Shown here one piece after another: positions 37,130-47,100 of a DNA stretch of 64,000 nucleotides. The translations under genes and the position numbers were made by a program. A model generated the notes under the pieces. It was given only the letters and a program-made list of their open reading frames with translations. It was not told the origin of the DNA and searched no databases. Position 1 is the first letter of the stretch, and each line of letters begins with the position of its first letter. The stretch spans positions 1-64,000 of the forward strand of contig NZ_SCFN01000018.1 in assembly GCF_004138285.1 (NCBI RefSeq), in the 5' to 3' direction. This stretch comes from Gottfriedia acidiceleris (GTDB lineage Bacteria > Bacillota > Bacilli > Bacillales > Bacillaceae_G).

Positions 37130-37843
37130 CTATTTTAAATAATCGATCATCCCATCAACAATTGAATTTGTTGTATTTGTTTGAAATTCTTCCGAAGTCA
37201 TTCGCGCTTCATCAGTTGAATTTGAAATGTATCCAAGTTCCAATAAGATTGCAGGTCGTGGGTTTTCTCTTAATACATAGTAGTCACCTAAACTAACTCC
37301 ACGATCTCTTGCGTCCAATCCATTCTTAAAAATATAATCATGTATTAATGCTGCTAAAGGCTTGTCCGATTTTTTATTATAGTAATTAGTTATTCCTTCA
37401 ACTTCATTTGTAAAAAAGGCGTCGAAGTGAATACTTAGAAATAGATCTGCATTACTATCTTTAGCAATTTTTACACGATCTGCGAGTGATACTTTCACGT
37501 CATCGTTACGGGTTAATATTACCGTGGCCCCAGTTCGTTTATTTAATTCATTTTGTATATTTTTGACCATTTCTAATGTTACATCTTTTTCATTTGTTCC
37601 ATTTTGTCCACTTGCACCTATGTCTTCTCCACCATGGCCTGCATCAATTACAATTGTTTTACCAGTTAATATCTTTTCAGTAGATTCATTTCCTTTACTT
37701 CTATTTTCAGTTGATGCGTGAGCTGAATTTTCTTTATTTATTGTTATTCCATTATCTTTAAGTTTGATAAATAACACTACCGTTATAAATGATTTGATTA
37801 AAAATAAGAAGTGTCTTATCTTCCTATTTTTCTTTCGATTCAT
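37130..37843 (-). CDS. N-acetylmuramoyl-L-alanine amidase (Amidase_3)
   Basis: This 237-residue enzyme cleaves the amide between muramic acid and the peptide. After an N-terminal membrane anchor (about 12-30) comes the Amidase_3 domain with zinc ligands and catalytic Glu in IDAGHGGEDIGA, NEKDVTLEMV, SIHFDAF and ILLELGYISN. It resembles CwlD, which makes muramic-lactam in spore cortex, but CwlD can only be suggested. The start follows AGGGGGAA. The deacetylase gene lies upstream, 108 bases away, and a two-copy ATGARATRAAG array lies between them. Deacetylase plus amidase also fits the PdaA/CwlD pair of cortex synthesis. Confidence 0.9.
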   Translation of the reverse strand: MNRKKNRKIRHFLFLIKSFITVVLFIKLKDNGITINKENSAHASTENRSKGNESTEKILTGKTIVIDAGHGGEDIGASGQNGTNEKDVTLEMVKNIQNELNKRTGATVILTRNDDVKVSLADRVKIAKDSNADLFLSIHFDAFFTNEVEGITNYYNKKSDKPLAALIHDYIFKNGLDARDRGVSLGDYYVLRENPRPAILLELGYISNSTDEARMTSEEFQTNTTNSIVDGMIDYLK

Positions 37844-37920
37844 AGAAATTCCCCCTTAGTTTTCTATCAATTTTTCCGATATTTAATAGTCTAATAATTG
37901 CTAGTGAAGACAAAATCAAC

Positions 37921-37942
37921 TTTAGATAAAGATGAAATGAAG
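37921..37942 (-). promoter_or_regulatory. 11-bp direct-repeat array upstream of the amidase gene
   Basis: Two adjacent 11-bp units, TTTAGATAAAG (37921-37931) and ATGAAATGAAG (37932-37942), match the arrays at 38952 and 42809. They lie 78-99 bases upstream of the amidase start. Confidence 0.6.
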
Positions 37943-37951
37943 AATAAAACT

Positions 37952-38896
37952 TCAAAGACGTCGATCATTCCAAAAATTTAATGAAAAATGTTCATTCGGG
38001 TTATATACCTTAAATGCATACCCTTTTGCTCTTAAAAAGCTAATAATTTCAGGAAGTGCATCCAATGTTGTTTGCTTTTCATGTAGTAAAATGACTTCTT
38101 TATTTTTGGTTGTTTGTTTCTTTACTTCATTTACAACAGTCGAAGCATTAGCAGTGTTCTCCCAATCATGTGTATCTACATTCCAATCCCAAATTTTCAA
38201 TCCTGCGTTAACTGAATCATTGCGAAGTTTCAAGCTCAATCCTGGCCTCGATCCATAAGGAGCACGAACTAATCGAGTTTTTTCACCAGTCACATGATTG
38301 ATAATTGATAAAGATTGTTCCATTTCTGAAACAAAAAGACTTTGTTTGTAAAGTCGATGATAGTTATGGGTCATACTATGAGCGCCAATGTAATTCCCTT
38401 CATGAACCGCTCTTTTTACTTCTTCTTGATGGTTATTTACGTTTTTTCCAACCATAAAGAAAGTCGCATTTATTTTTTCATTCTTTAATACATCTAGAAT
38501 TTGGCTTGTCAGCGCACTCGGTCCATCATCAAATGTCAGATAGACAACTTTCTGATCTTGAATAATTTGTTGCTTCTTAATGGACAAATTGATATTATTT
38601 TCTTGCTCCTGATGATTGGGCTTTTGACTACTTTCTTTTGGTTTATTTAAGTTTCCTATCTCTGATTTCTTAGTAGTTGATTGTTTTGAATTACCTTCTT
38701 TGTTATGTTTTATGCTGTTTTTGGAGGTCTTTAATTGTAACTGTTCGGTTTCAGCACTTTTTGCTACATTTTCAGTAGCAAATCCTTTCAATTTACCAAC
38801 TAAATGGTAAATGAGTGAGAATATTAGTAATATCACACATAAGCTTAAAATTGTTCTCTTTAACATCCTTTTTTTCTTTCTTTTTCGGGATTTCAT
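37952..38896 (-). CDS. Membrane-anchored polysaccharide deacetylase
   Basis: This 314-residue protein has a basic N-terminus, one membrane helix (about 14-35), a Lys/Ser/Asn-rich spacer (to about 120) and a NodB domain. Catalytic motifs are present: TFDDGP (motif 1), HSMTH (motif 2), RAPYGSR (motif 3), WDWNVDTHDW (motif 4) and ILLHEK (motif 5, with H). The family removes acetyl groups from GlcNAc or MurNAc of peptidoglycan, giving lysozyme resistance or cortex modification. The start at 38896 follows GGTGA at 8 nt. A four-copy ATGARATRAAG array overlaps its promoter region. Confidence 0.9.
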   Translation of the reverse strand: MKSRKRKKKRMLKRTILSLCVILLIFSLIYHLVGKLKGFATENVAKSAETEQLQLKTSKNSIKHNKEGNSKQSTTKKSEIGNLNKPKESSQKPNHQEQENNINLSIKKQQIIQDQKVVYLTFDDGPSALTSQILDVLKNEKINATFFMVGKNVNNHQEEVKRAVHEGNYIGAHSMTHNYHRLYKQSLFVSEMEQSLSIINHVTGEKTRLVRAPYGSRPGLSLKLRNDSVNAGLKIWDWNVDTHDWENTANASTVVNEVKKQTTKNKEVILLHEKQTTLDALPEIISFLRAKGYAFKVYNPNEHFSLNFWNDRRL

Positions 38897-38951
38897 CTCT
38901 CTTTCACCGCACTCTCCACTCCTTGAATTTCTATACAATAAAGATAAAGGC

Positions 38952-38995
38952 TCTGAATAAAGATGAAATGAAGATGAGATGAAGTATCAATGAAG
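38952..38995 (-). promoter_or_regulatory. 11-bp direct-repeat array upstream of the deacetylase gene
   Basis: Four 11-bp units follow one another: TCTGAATAAAG, ATGAAATGAAG, ATGAGATGAAG and TATCAATGAAG. On the minus strand these read as CTTYAT-N5 repeats. TATAGA (38930-38935, minus strand) is a likely -10, which places the -35 at the edge of the array. Confidence 0.7.
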
Positions 38996-39049
38996 ATTAA
39001 TAAATAATGACAAAAAAGTCCGAATTTCTGTTTGTTGTTTTTCTGGATA

Positions 39050-39081
39050 TAAAAAAGAGACCATTTGAATGGTCTCTTAGG
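39050..39081 (-). terminator. Terminator after the substrate-binding protein fragment
   Basis: AAGAGACCATT pairs with AATGGTCTCTT around a short loop, with the T run on the minus strand. Confidence 0.8.
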
Positions 39082-39096
39082 AATTTCTTTATTCTT

Positions 39097-39390
39097 CTAC
39101 TCGTTTAAGTAGGTCATTACTCTGTACTGTATAATATCCTCTACAGTTTCCGCAGATTTTTGACCTTCAAAATAGCTTGGCGTTTCCTCTGAGAGAATTT
39201 TTTGAACCTTATCATTCCATCTTACTTCTGTGTTTGCTTCAGCAATCATCTGCTTAAGTGGTTGAAGCGACTCTTCTGTTACGGTTATCTTTCCACCTTT
39301 GCCTCCGTAAACTTTTGCACTCCCTCCTATTGCTCCATTTAATAAATCGGCAAATACCTTTTCATTTGACGCGATATTAAGAGAGAACAT
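39097..39390 (-). pseudogene. Sugar ABC transporter substrate-binding protein, C-terminal fragment
   Basis: This frame of 97 codons matches the C-terminal end of an extracellular sugar-binding protein: LLNGAIGGSAKVYGGKGGK, LKQMIAEANTEVRWNDKV and VEDIIQYRVMTYLNE. The N-terminal three quarters of the normal 430-residue protein are absent, so it cannot be exported or bind sugar. It is the 3' remnant of an operon whose other remnant is at 42142. Confidence 0.8.
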
Positions 39391-39460
39391 ATCCCTTATA
39401 GATTGATAAAAACTTCAACAAAATAACTGGTCGGGTAATTCTAGGAGCATTAACCTGTAA

Positions 39461-39490
39461 TAAAAAATCGCCCTTTTGACTTGGGCGATA
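39461..39490 (-). terminator. Terminator of the two-component operon
   Basis: On the minus strand ATCGCCC pairs with GGGCGAT around a 9-nt loop, followed by T6, just after the kinase gene. Confidence 0.85.
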
Positions 39491-39531
39491 CAACTGAAAG
39501 AATAGTATAGTTCAATTTTCCAAACAGATTT

Positions 39532-41352
39532 TCAATTATTTTTATTTAAATAAAAGTAAATTAATACGCCATCTGATGTATTCATGACACCATACCTCAC
39601 ATCATGTAGTTCTAATATATTTTTTGAAATGGCAAGACCTAACCCAGTACTACCTTCTGTTCGTTGTCTTGATGTATCCCCGCGATAGAAACGGTCCCAA
39701 ACCCTATCTAATTGGTCTATGGGTATATGTGACCCTTTATTTTCAACGCACACTTTCACTTGCTCGTCCTCTATTTTCATTGAAATATAGATATGTTCAT
39801 GATCAGGGGTATAGCGGATGGCATTTGTTATATAGTTCGTGAATACTTGTTCAATTCGATGCTGATTTGCGAACACTTCGATTGACGTTAAATCTTTATG
39901 AATCATTAGTTCTTTTTTCTCAATTTCTAAAGATAACTGATTACAAACATGCTCAATTATTTTATCAATAAAAAAGGGTTCCATTTTCATTTTATAAGTT
40001 CCAGACTCGTATTTTGCAAGTTTAAGCATATCGACAATTAATAAGTCCATCTTGTCGACTTCTTTTTCCATCGCTTCAAAATAGTAGACCTTCTTATGAC
40101 TAGCAACACCGTCTTTTAATATCGAAATACAGCTTTTCATAATACTGAGTGGGGTCTTCAATTCATGTGAAACACCTGAAATAAATTCTTTTCTTGTATT
40201 TTCTAATTGTTTTTCTTTCTCAATATCTTGTTGTAGTTGTGTAATATGTGAATGCAGCGTATTTGAAAGTAAATTTATATTCTGAGATAAATCGCCAATT
40301 TCATCTTTCGAATGATATTCTATTCGTTCTGAAAAATCTAAGTGAGCAATTTTTCTAGTAGTATCGTTAATTCTTAATAATGGTCTTGCAATTTTGAATG
40401 AATAGTAAATGGACGCTAAAATTGTAAGAAGTAAAACAAACGCAATTATATAGACAAAATAATCTTTTACCATTTGTACTGCTTCGTCTACTGGTTGTAA
40501 GGACGCCATTGAAAAAATATAATTTGTTTCACCATTTTTATTTTTGATTGGATCGATAAAAAGTTTATATTTAATGCCATTTTGTTCATAATCAAGCGTT
40601 TTGAAATTTGTGTATTTGTTTTCTTCATCAAACAATAAGCTCGTTTGGAACTCATTAATTCGATCCATTAATAAACTATTACTATATATGATGCTTGAAA
40701 CATCATTCCGATTAGGAATTCGTACATCTTGTATCATTCCCTTTAATCGATTGATTCGAAAATTAGTGACATATTTTTGGGTTAAATCTACTTTCTCTTT
40801 TAGATCGTTATGTTGATTATTAGGCTTTAATTCTTTTTCAATGTTTGTCCAAATATATTGATTTACCCAATATGAATTATTTTGTACTGAGTAAAGATAG
40901 AATGGGATCTTTCTATTTTTTTTTTCAACAGTATAAAGATCCACACTATCACCTTTTGAAATTGTAGGCGTATCTTTTAAAAACTCTTCTGCTTTAAAAA
41001 AATGATACAGAGGAACCCTTAAGTAATGAGATGAACTTTTACCTTCTACTATTTTAATTTCCGCATAATAATCATTTGCGGTTTTTATATTTCCATTTTG
41101 GTCTAAAGTAGTAATCCATGTATTTTGAACACGATAAAAATCTTGTTCTAATTGCTGAATTGACTGAACATTACCGTTACTATTTAGATATTGTTTCTCA
41201 AATGATTTTATACTTGATTTTAGATCATTTACTTTACGATTCGCATAATATTGCTTAAAAAAAATTGTTTGACCAATATAAATGGATCCAGTGATTAACA
41301 AACACAAAGTTGTTGTTAATAAAAACAGTTTTATGACAATCCCAAATTTCAT
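39532..41352 (-). CDS. Membrane sensor histidine kinase
   Basis: This 606-residue kinase has helix 1 (about 8-30), a large extracytoplasmic sensor (about 35-295, probably PAS/Cache-like), helix 2 (about 298-316), HAMP (about 318-370), HisKA with the phospho-acceptor His396 in SHELKTPLSIMK, and an HATPase with N-box NYITNAIRYTP and G-box STGLGLAI. The ATG overlaps the response-regulator stop by four bases (ATGA), so the pair is translationally coupled. The sensor domain is larger than in BceS-type kinases, so peptide or envelope stress sensing is only a guess. Confidence 0.92.
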   Translation of the reverse strand: MKFGIVIKLFLLTTTLCLLITGSIYIGQTIFFKQYYANRKVNDLKSSIKSFEKQYLNSNGNVQSIQQLEQDFYRVQNTWITTLDQNGNIKTANDYYAEIKIVEGKSSSHYLRVPLYHFFKAEEFLKDTPTISKGDSVDLYTVEKKNRKIPFYLYSVQNNSYWVNQYIWTNIEKELKPNNQHNDLKEKVDLTQKYVTNFRINRLKGMIQDVRIPNRNDVSSIIYSNSLLMDRINEFQTSLLFDEENKYTNFKTLDYEQNGIKYKLFIDPIKNKNGETNYIFSMASLQPVDEAVQMVKDYFVYIIAFVLLLTILASIYYSFKIARPLLRINDTTRKIAHLDFSERIEYHSKDEIGDLSQNINLLSNTLHSHITQLQQDIEKEKQLENTRKEFISGVSHELKTPLSIMKSCISILKDGVASHKKVYYFEAMEKEVDKMDLLIVDMLKLAKYESGTYKMKMEPFFIDKIIEHVCNQLSLEIEKKELMIHKDLTSIEVFANQHRIEQVFTNYITNAIRYTPDHEHIYISMKIEDEQVKVCVENKGSHIPIDQLDRVWDRFYRGDTSRQRTEGSTGLGLAISKNILELHDVRYGVMNTSDGVLIYFYLNKNN

Positions 41353-42029
41353 ACGGTTTCCTCAAATTTATAACCTGTTCGAATGATCGTTGAAATCAGT
41401 TTTGATTTACTGCCTAATTTCGTCCGTAAATTACGTATATGTGTATTAATTGTTCGATCATCACCATTATAGTCATAGCCCCAAACCTTTTCCACGAGTT
41501 GTTCTCTTGTAATCACAATCCCATAATTTTGCATTAAATATGTTAATATTTCAAATTCAGTATGGGTTAAATTGATATTTTCACCATCTACTTTGACTTT
41601 CCGTGAAGAAAAATCGACCGATATGCCATGTTTAGATAAAGTATCTTTTGAGGTCTCATTCGTTTTATATCGACTTTCAAGCAAACGTTTAACTCTTGCT
41701 AGCAAAATTGGAGGGCTATAAGGTTTTGTAATATAGTCATCCGCACCTAACTCAAACCCAAGCAGAGTATCATCTTCATCAACCCGAGCAGTTAACATGA
41801 TGATTGGTACATTTGACGTTTTACGTATTCTTCTACAAACTGCCCATCCATCGACTTTCGGCAACATAATATCGAGAATAATGAGATGAAAATCTAGTTC
41901 TTGAAACAATTCCAATGCTTGTTCACCATCGATTGCTTCAATTACTTCATGACCTTCATTTAATAAATAATCTTTTACGATTTCACGTAAAATCGTTTCA
42001 TCTTCTACGATTAAGATTTTATATGGCAT
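41349..42029 (-). CDS. OmpR/PhoB family response regulator
   Basis: This 226-residue regulator has a receiver domain with the acidic pocket in VEDE, phospho-Asp53 in IILDIMLPKVDGW, and Lys in ITKPYSPP, plus a winged-helix DNA-binding domain (about 130-225; VITREQLVEKVWGYDYNGDDRTINTHIRNLR). OmpR-type proteins bind direct repeats with 10-11 bp spacing. Such repeats, ATGARATRAAG, occur three times nearby, including about 780 bases upstream of this gene. It is probably the regulator of those sites. The transcript may start at the array at 42809. Confidence 0.94.
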   Translation of the reverse strand: MPYKILIVEDETILREIVKDYLLNEGHEVIEAIDGEQALELFQELDFHLIILDIMLPKVDGWAVCRRIRKTSNVPIIMLTARVDEDDTLLGFELGADDYITKPYSPPILLARVKRLLESRYKTNETSKDTLSKHGISVDFSSRKVKVDGENINLTHTEFEILTYLMQNYGIVITREQLVEKVWGYDYNGDDRTINTHIRNLRTKLGSKSKLISTIIRTGYKFEETV

Positions 42030-42141
42030 GTTCTATCCACGCTCGCTTTCTATGCTCTCCCATACTACTATTTTATCCAACATGGAATTTTATTAATAAT
42101 TCATGTATCCATTAATCCTTTGCTCTTGATAGCTGTCTAAA

Positions 42142-42744
42142 TTAAAATGCACGACCTGCGCCTTCCATTTCGGCTATTTCATAGTAATCTTTCGGTATAT
42201 TTTGAAGCCCAGCTAAGAAAAGGATCATGTCATATCCGATGTTTTTCCATAAATAAACAACTGATACAACTGTTATCGACCAATTTGACTTCATCCAATT
42301 GATTTGAGTAAAGCCTAAACTCACTAACCATGAATTAAATGTACCGTTCCAATCAAATAATATTTGCCATAGCATAACGATCGAAGCCACTGGGACAACA
42401 ATTGGTAAGATGAATGAACTGATTATGACATTTTTAAATAGTACTGTTTGTTCCAAACAAAGTGCCAGTAGTAAAGAAATCCCAATTAAAAGTGGGACAT
42501 TGATTGCGGTAAACCAAAATGTAATTGACGCAGCCTTTAAAAATGAAGCACTTGCTAGTAGCTCTTTATAATTGAAAAGGCCAACAAATAACCCCCCAAC
42601 CGCTCCATCTTTAAATGAATAGATTGTTCCCATAACAAATGGGATTAAATAGAAAAGGGAAAAACCAATCAAACTAGGTAATAAGAAAAATGCTGCAACC
42701 CTACCATCGTTATTTAATCGTTTACGAATGTTCATTGAACTCAC
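42142..42744 (-). pseudogene. Sugar ABC transporter permease, truncated
   Basis: The 200 codons encode the first part of a MalF/UgpA-type permease: FFLLPSLIGFSLFYLIPF, LFNYKELLASASFLKA and IVPVASIVMLWQILFDW. It ends within the EAA loop (YYEIAEMEGAGRAF) and is followed by a stop. The remaining helices are missing. Together with the fragment at 39097 it marks an ABC operon from which the middle was lost, replaced by the two-component genes. Start at 42744 lacks a strong ribosome site. Confidence 0.85.
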
Positions 42745-42808
42745 TACTTTCTATAATTGAGTAATTATTATTTGTATAATAATTCTGCTCTGAAAGAAAT
42801 ATATCCTA

Positions 42809-42841
42809 ATGAGATAAAGATGAGATAAAGATGAAATAAAG
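42809..42841 (-). promoter_or_regulatory. 11-bp direct-repeat array upstream of the permease/two-component cassette
   Basis: Three consecutive 11-bp units, ATGAGATAAAG (42809-42819), ATGAGATAAAG (42820-42830) and ATGAAATAAAG (42831-42841), lie 65-97 bases upstream of the permease remnant. They match the arrays at 37921 and 38952. Confidence 0.7.
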
Positions 42842-42904
42842 ATTTGGCGAAAAATTGATTTGTTAAAACAGTAAAAAGCTAACGAATTTGTTAGATTTTA
42901 AACA

Positions 42905-42947
42905 CAAAAAAACTGAGAAAGGAGACTACCACCTCTCTCAGTTTTTA
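42905..42947 (-). terminator. Terminator of the lipoprotein gene
   Basis: AAAAAACTGAGA pairs with TCTCAGTTTTTA around a 17-nt loop, about 65 bases after the gene end at 43011. Confidence 0.8.
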
Positions 42948-43010
42948 ATTCAAAAATTCCACTTAAATCATCAGTAAAAATAGACAGTCAGCATTCCATA
43001 AATTTAACTA

Positions 43011-44033
43011 TTACTCAACGATTTTAACTATTGGTTTCAAATCAGAATAATAACTAGCCAGTAATTTCCCGCTTGAAGAAAAACCAATCAGATTAGGTTG
43101 AGTTTTTATATTAACCTCTATTTTCCTAATGCTCTTATTCGAAAGTTGATACATACTGAATTCCTTATCATCTATGATTGCTAGTGAATCACCATGTACA
43201 TCGAATGAATTTATATATTTTGAATGTGTATCTACATCAACGAATTCTTTAACATTTATATCGTAATACCCAAAGTGTTGATTATTCCAATATCTAAAAT
43301 CTTCAAAATGGATCGCAAAGATTTTATTATTTGTCAGCTTTGCATAACCTGGGTATTTGAAAGGGGATTCATGTTATTTTATCTGACCAGTTTTTAGATC
43401 ATAGACATAGTAATACCCTTTCTCGCTAATGGTGTCCGTCCATACTAGTTTTCCCTCTGCCATATGAACAAAGTTATTATATAATTGTAAATTATTTACT
43501 TTTGCTACATCTTTATATGTATTTCGTATTAAGTCATATAATCGTACAACGCATTCTCTGTTTTCTTTCACATAAACAAAAGCGACGTAATCTTTATATA
43601 AAAATGGAGCATCAGCTGTGTATAGACCAGGAACAGATGCGGAAATCCGAGTTATTTTCTTCGTCTTTTTATTCATCACATACGTTTTATTTCTTTCCCC
43701 ATCTGCAACTGCATCTACCCAAATTAACCAATCCTTATTTACCATACTTCCCTGTATCATCGGATCGTTAAATTTCGATTTAAAGATTGAAGTTATTTTT
43801 TTCGTTTTCATATTCATCTGAATTAACTTATTTGTTCCCGTACTTTTATCATTTACAGTTGCATAAAGGACGTCCTTATATAACGAAGGATTCAAAAAAT
43901 CTTGGTACGGTATCTCAACACTTTTGACTTGATACTGTTGATTATGGTCAAATCGTTTAAATACCTCTTCCTTTGATAGCCCGCACCCACTTAAAAGTAA
44001 TAACGAGCTAAATATTGCAATTGATTTTTTCAA
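43011..44033 (-). pseudogene. Lipoprotein gene with an in-frame TAA
   Basis: The gene starts at TTG (44033), 8 nt after GGAGG, with the signal KKSIAIFSSLLLLSGCG and a good lipobox (LSGC). It reads as a beta-rich protein with repeating strand text (ITSIFKSKFNDPMIQGSMV, KITRISASVPGLYTAD), possibly a beta-propeller. At codon 220 is TAA (43374-43376), after which the same frame continues for 120 more codons (ESPFKYPGYAKLTNNKIFAI, LAIIDDKEFSMYQL) to a stop at 43011-43013. It is best read as a 340-residue lipoprotein broken by one nonsense mutation. Family not recognised. Confidence 0.72.
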
Positions 44034-44105
44034 AAGTTGTTCCTCCAAATCGTGTTCTTTGAAGAATTTATGACTAGTTCTTTATTACACCTAAATAAAA
44101 TTAAT

Positions 44106-44146
44106 ACAAAAAAAGACAAGCCAAGCTCTTATAAAGCTGGCTTGTA
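44106..44146 (-). terminator. Terminator of the S8 peptidase gene
   Basis: ACAAGCCAAGCT pairs with AGCTGGCTTGT around a short loop, with an A run on the left, which is the T run on the minus strand. Confidence 0.8.
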
Positions 44147-44154
44147 CCAAAAAA

Positions 44155-47100
44155 TTAACGTTTTACTGTAACTTTTTCTGATTCTGTTGTTACATTAAAT
44201 CCATCCTTCGTTGTAACACCTGCAGAAATAAAATAAGTACCATCTGGGACATTTGATTCAGGTGTCCATTTCATACGTAAAGTATGCTCGTTTAGTACAT
44301 CTTTAGTTTCAATTATTTTACCATTTTCATCTTTAACATAAATTTTCCAATCTACACGATTGTTTGCATAACCAGTTATTTGAGCAGGATTATTTTCGTT
44401 TACATTTGTTCCAGAAACGTAAAACCAACTAAGAACCATATTATAATCAATATATGATCGATCACCCCAAACAGCGTAGCTTTGATTGTATGCATAATCA
44501 TAACCCATTATTAAAATTCCCTTTGGTTCAGTTGGTACAATAAGAGATGTTTCGCCTTCGTTCGTTTCATAATACTCGCCATTTACATATACAATGGCAC
44601 CTTTGTATCCACTACTACCGGCACTATCAGCAGCATTAAATGATATTTCATATTTTCCATTTTTTGGTTGCACTTGAATATTTGAAACTTTTACAGCCGT
44701 TGAATCGATCTTTACAGGCAATTTTACATATTGTGGTTTCGCAGTTTTATAATCCAAAGTTGATTTGATTACATAATTATAAGTACCATCCGGAACAAAC
44801 TCACCCTTCTCATTTGTCTCGTTCCATGTATAATTAGGTGCAGAATATTGATCAAACATATAGTAGAAATCACCATTAGCCATGTTGTTTTTTGTGAATT
44901 TATATGGTGAACCATCCGCTGTGAATTCACTAAAGTTTCCTAGCCATTTAACTTTTTTCCCTTTTTGGTCTTCTATATACATTTCGGTTTCTTTTAGATT
45001 TCGTAATACTTGAAACGACGGGTAAACACCTGGTGCAAACGTGTTTGGTGAAATCGTCATATGATCTAAATTAAAGCTATTTGTCATTCGATCATATCCT
45101 AATGGAGCTTCAGATACATCATCCCAAAGTACAGTATATCCTACAAATACACCATCATTCCAAGGAGCAGGATCGATATTTTTCGGTTCTGTCCAATCAC
45201 CTAAAAAGCCCATATATGGCATTGTTAAAGGAACCGCTTTCTCTTGATCTTTTCCTACTGGAGTAAGGCGGACAAATCCTTCCACAAAGGAATTTTTCCT
45301 TAATGTTCTGGGAAAGCGAATCTCGACCTTCAGGTTTTTCTCTTCTCCTGCTTTAATTTTTAAATTCGCCCCATTTGTACCAATTAATTTTTCCCCATTT
45401 ACATATATAGAAGCACCTTCAATACGTTTACTTGATAAAGTTAAAAAATCTTTTGAATCTAAGGCTCCATCACCATTTAAGTCAAACTGTTTCGTAACTG
45501 TATCATCTGTTAAAAGATCTACATTAACAGTGTACTCATATTCTTCTTTTGATTTCTTAGTTTCAAGGGATTCGACATTTAAATCAAAGATTGCTCTATC
45601 GTTTTTAATTTCCTTTAATGCTACTGCCCCAGCTTGCTCAAGTGGAGTATTTTTTCTTGTTACAATAACAGGAGTATTAATTGCATTTTGAATTTGCATT
45701 AAACCAGATCCTTGTATACGTGGAGAATACGGTACTTCACTATTTGTTGTTGGATCCATAACAACTTTTGCTGTATTCATTAATGCAATTTTTGATTTTA
45801 AAACCGTATCTTCTGAATGAGTTAATCCTTTTTGATAAAGTGCCTGTAAAAGCAAAGCTGAACCGCCTGCAACATGTGGTGTTGCCATTGATGTACCACT
45901 ATAAACATCATAATTGTTACCAGGTACTGTCGAATATATATTTCCGCCCGGTGCAGTAATTTCAGGTTTAAAATCTAAAGTATAAGGTGCACCATATGAC
46001 GAGAATGAAGACATTTGATTTTTATATTCATTATCGACATATGTTCCACTAGAGAGTTGCATACTTATTTTTTGCCCATTAGATAGTTTAAAGATTAAAT
46101 CATCACCTACTACTTTTGATGTTGTAACAGAAGTTAAAAAATACGGTGAAAAGTCGATATCAGGATAGTCGGGTACATCTGAGGCTGGTACTTGGATCAG
46201 TGCAACTGCCCCTCTTTTTGCTGCTTCTTGTTGGAAAGTAACATTCCCTATATAACCTGTTGATGGAATTGGTTTTGTTACAACAATTTTACCATTTACA
46301 TCTTTTCCTTTATAATCAGCAGATCTTCCTTCACCAACGTAAACAAAGTCATAATTTTTCCCTTTTTCTAAAACGTCAGTAAGTTTCTTGCCAGCTTGAT
46401 TTTTATATGGAAAGATTTCACCAGTAGTTGATTGCATAGAATCCATATGGATTTTTGAATTCTCATAAGATGCAACAGATAAAGCAAAAGGACTGACACT
46501 AGGTGATCCTACTGTACCGATATCTGGATTCTCTGCAAATGGTAGTGATGTTCTTTCTAATAGATAATTTTTCGTACTATAAGCTGCATTTCCTCCTGCA
46601 ACAACAACCAATGTACCTTGTTCAGTTGCTTGACGAATCGCTTTTTGTACTGGATCATCTTCTTCACCAACCCACCCTGAATCACTGCCTAAGCTCATAT
46701 TTATAACATCTGCACCCATCGTTACTGCGTGCTGGATTCCTGCAATAAGATCATCCTCATATGCTCCGCCACCATAATCCGAAAATACTTTTTCCGCTAA
46801 CAATTGTACGCCAGGTGCAATCCCTTTTACTCCATCTTTCGTTTCATCACCATTTGCACCGATTGTTCCTGAAACGTGTGTACCATGTGGACTTCCATAC
46901 TCGCCAGGAATAACATCTGTGTCATCATCGGCCCAGTCATATCCTGTTGGAACTTTGTCACTATACCAAACTTCATTCACATTTGTTTCTGCAAATTTTC
47001 CTTGAATCTTTTCTTTTGTCCACTTTTCTTGTTGTTTTCCTTTGTCAGTCAGAGTCAAATCTTTATGTGTCCAGTCAATACCTGAGTCGATTACTCCAAC

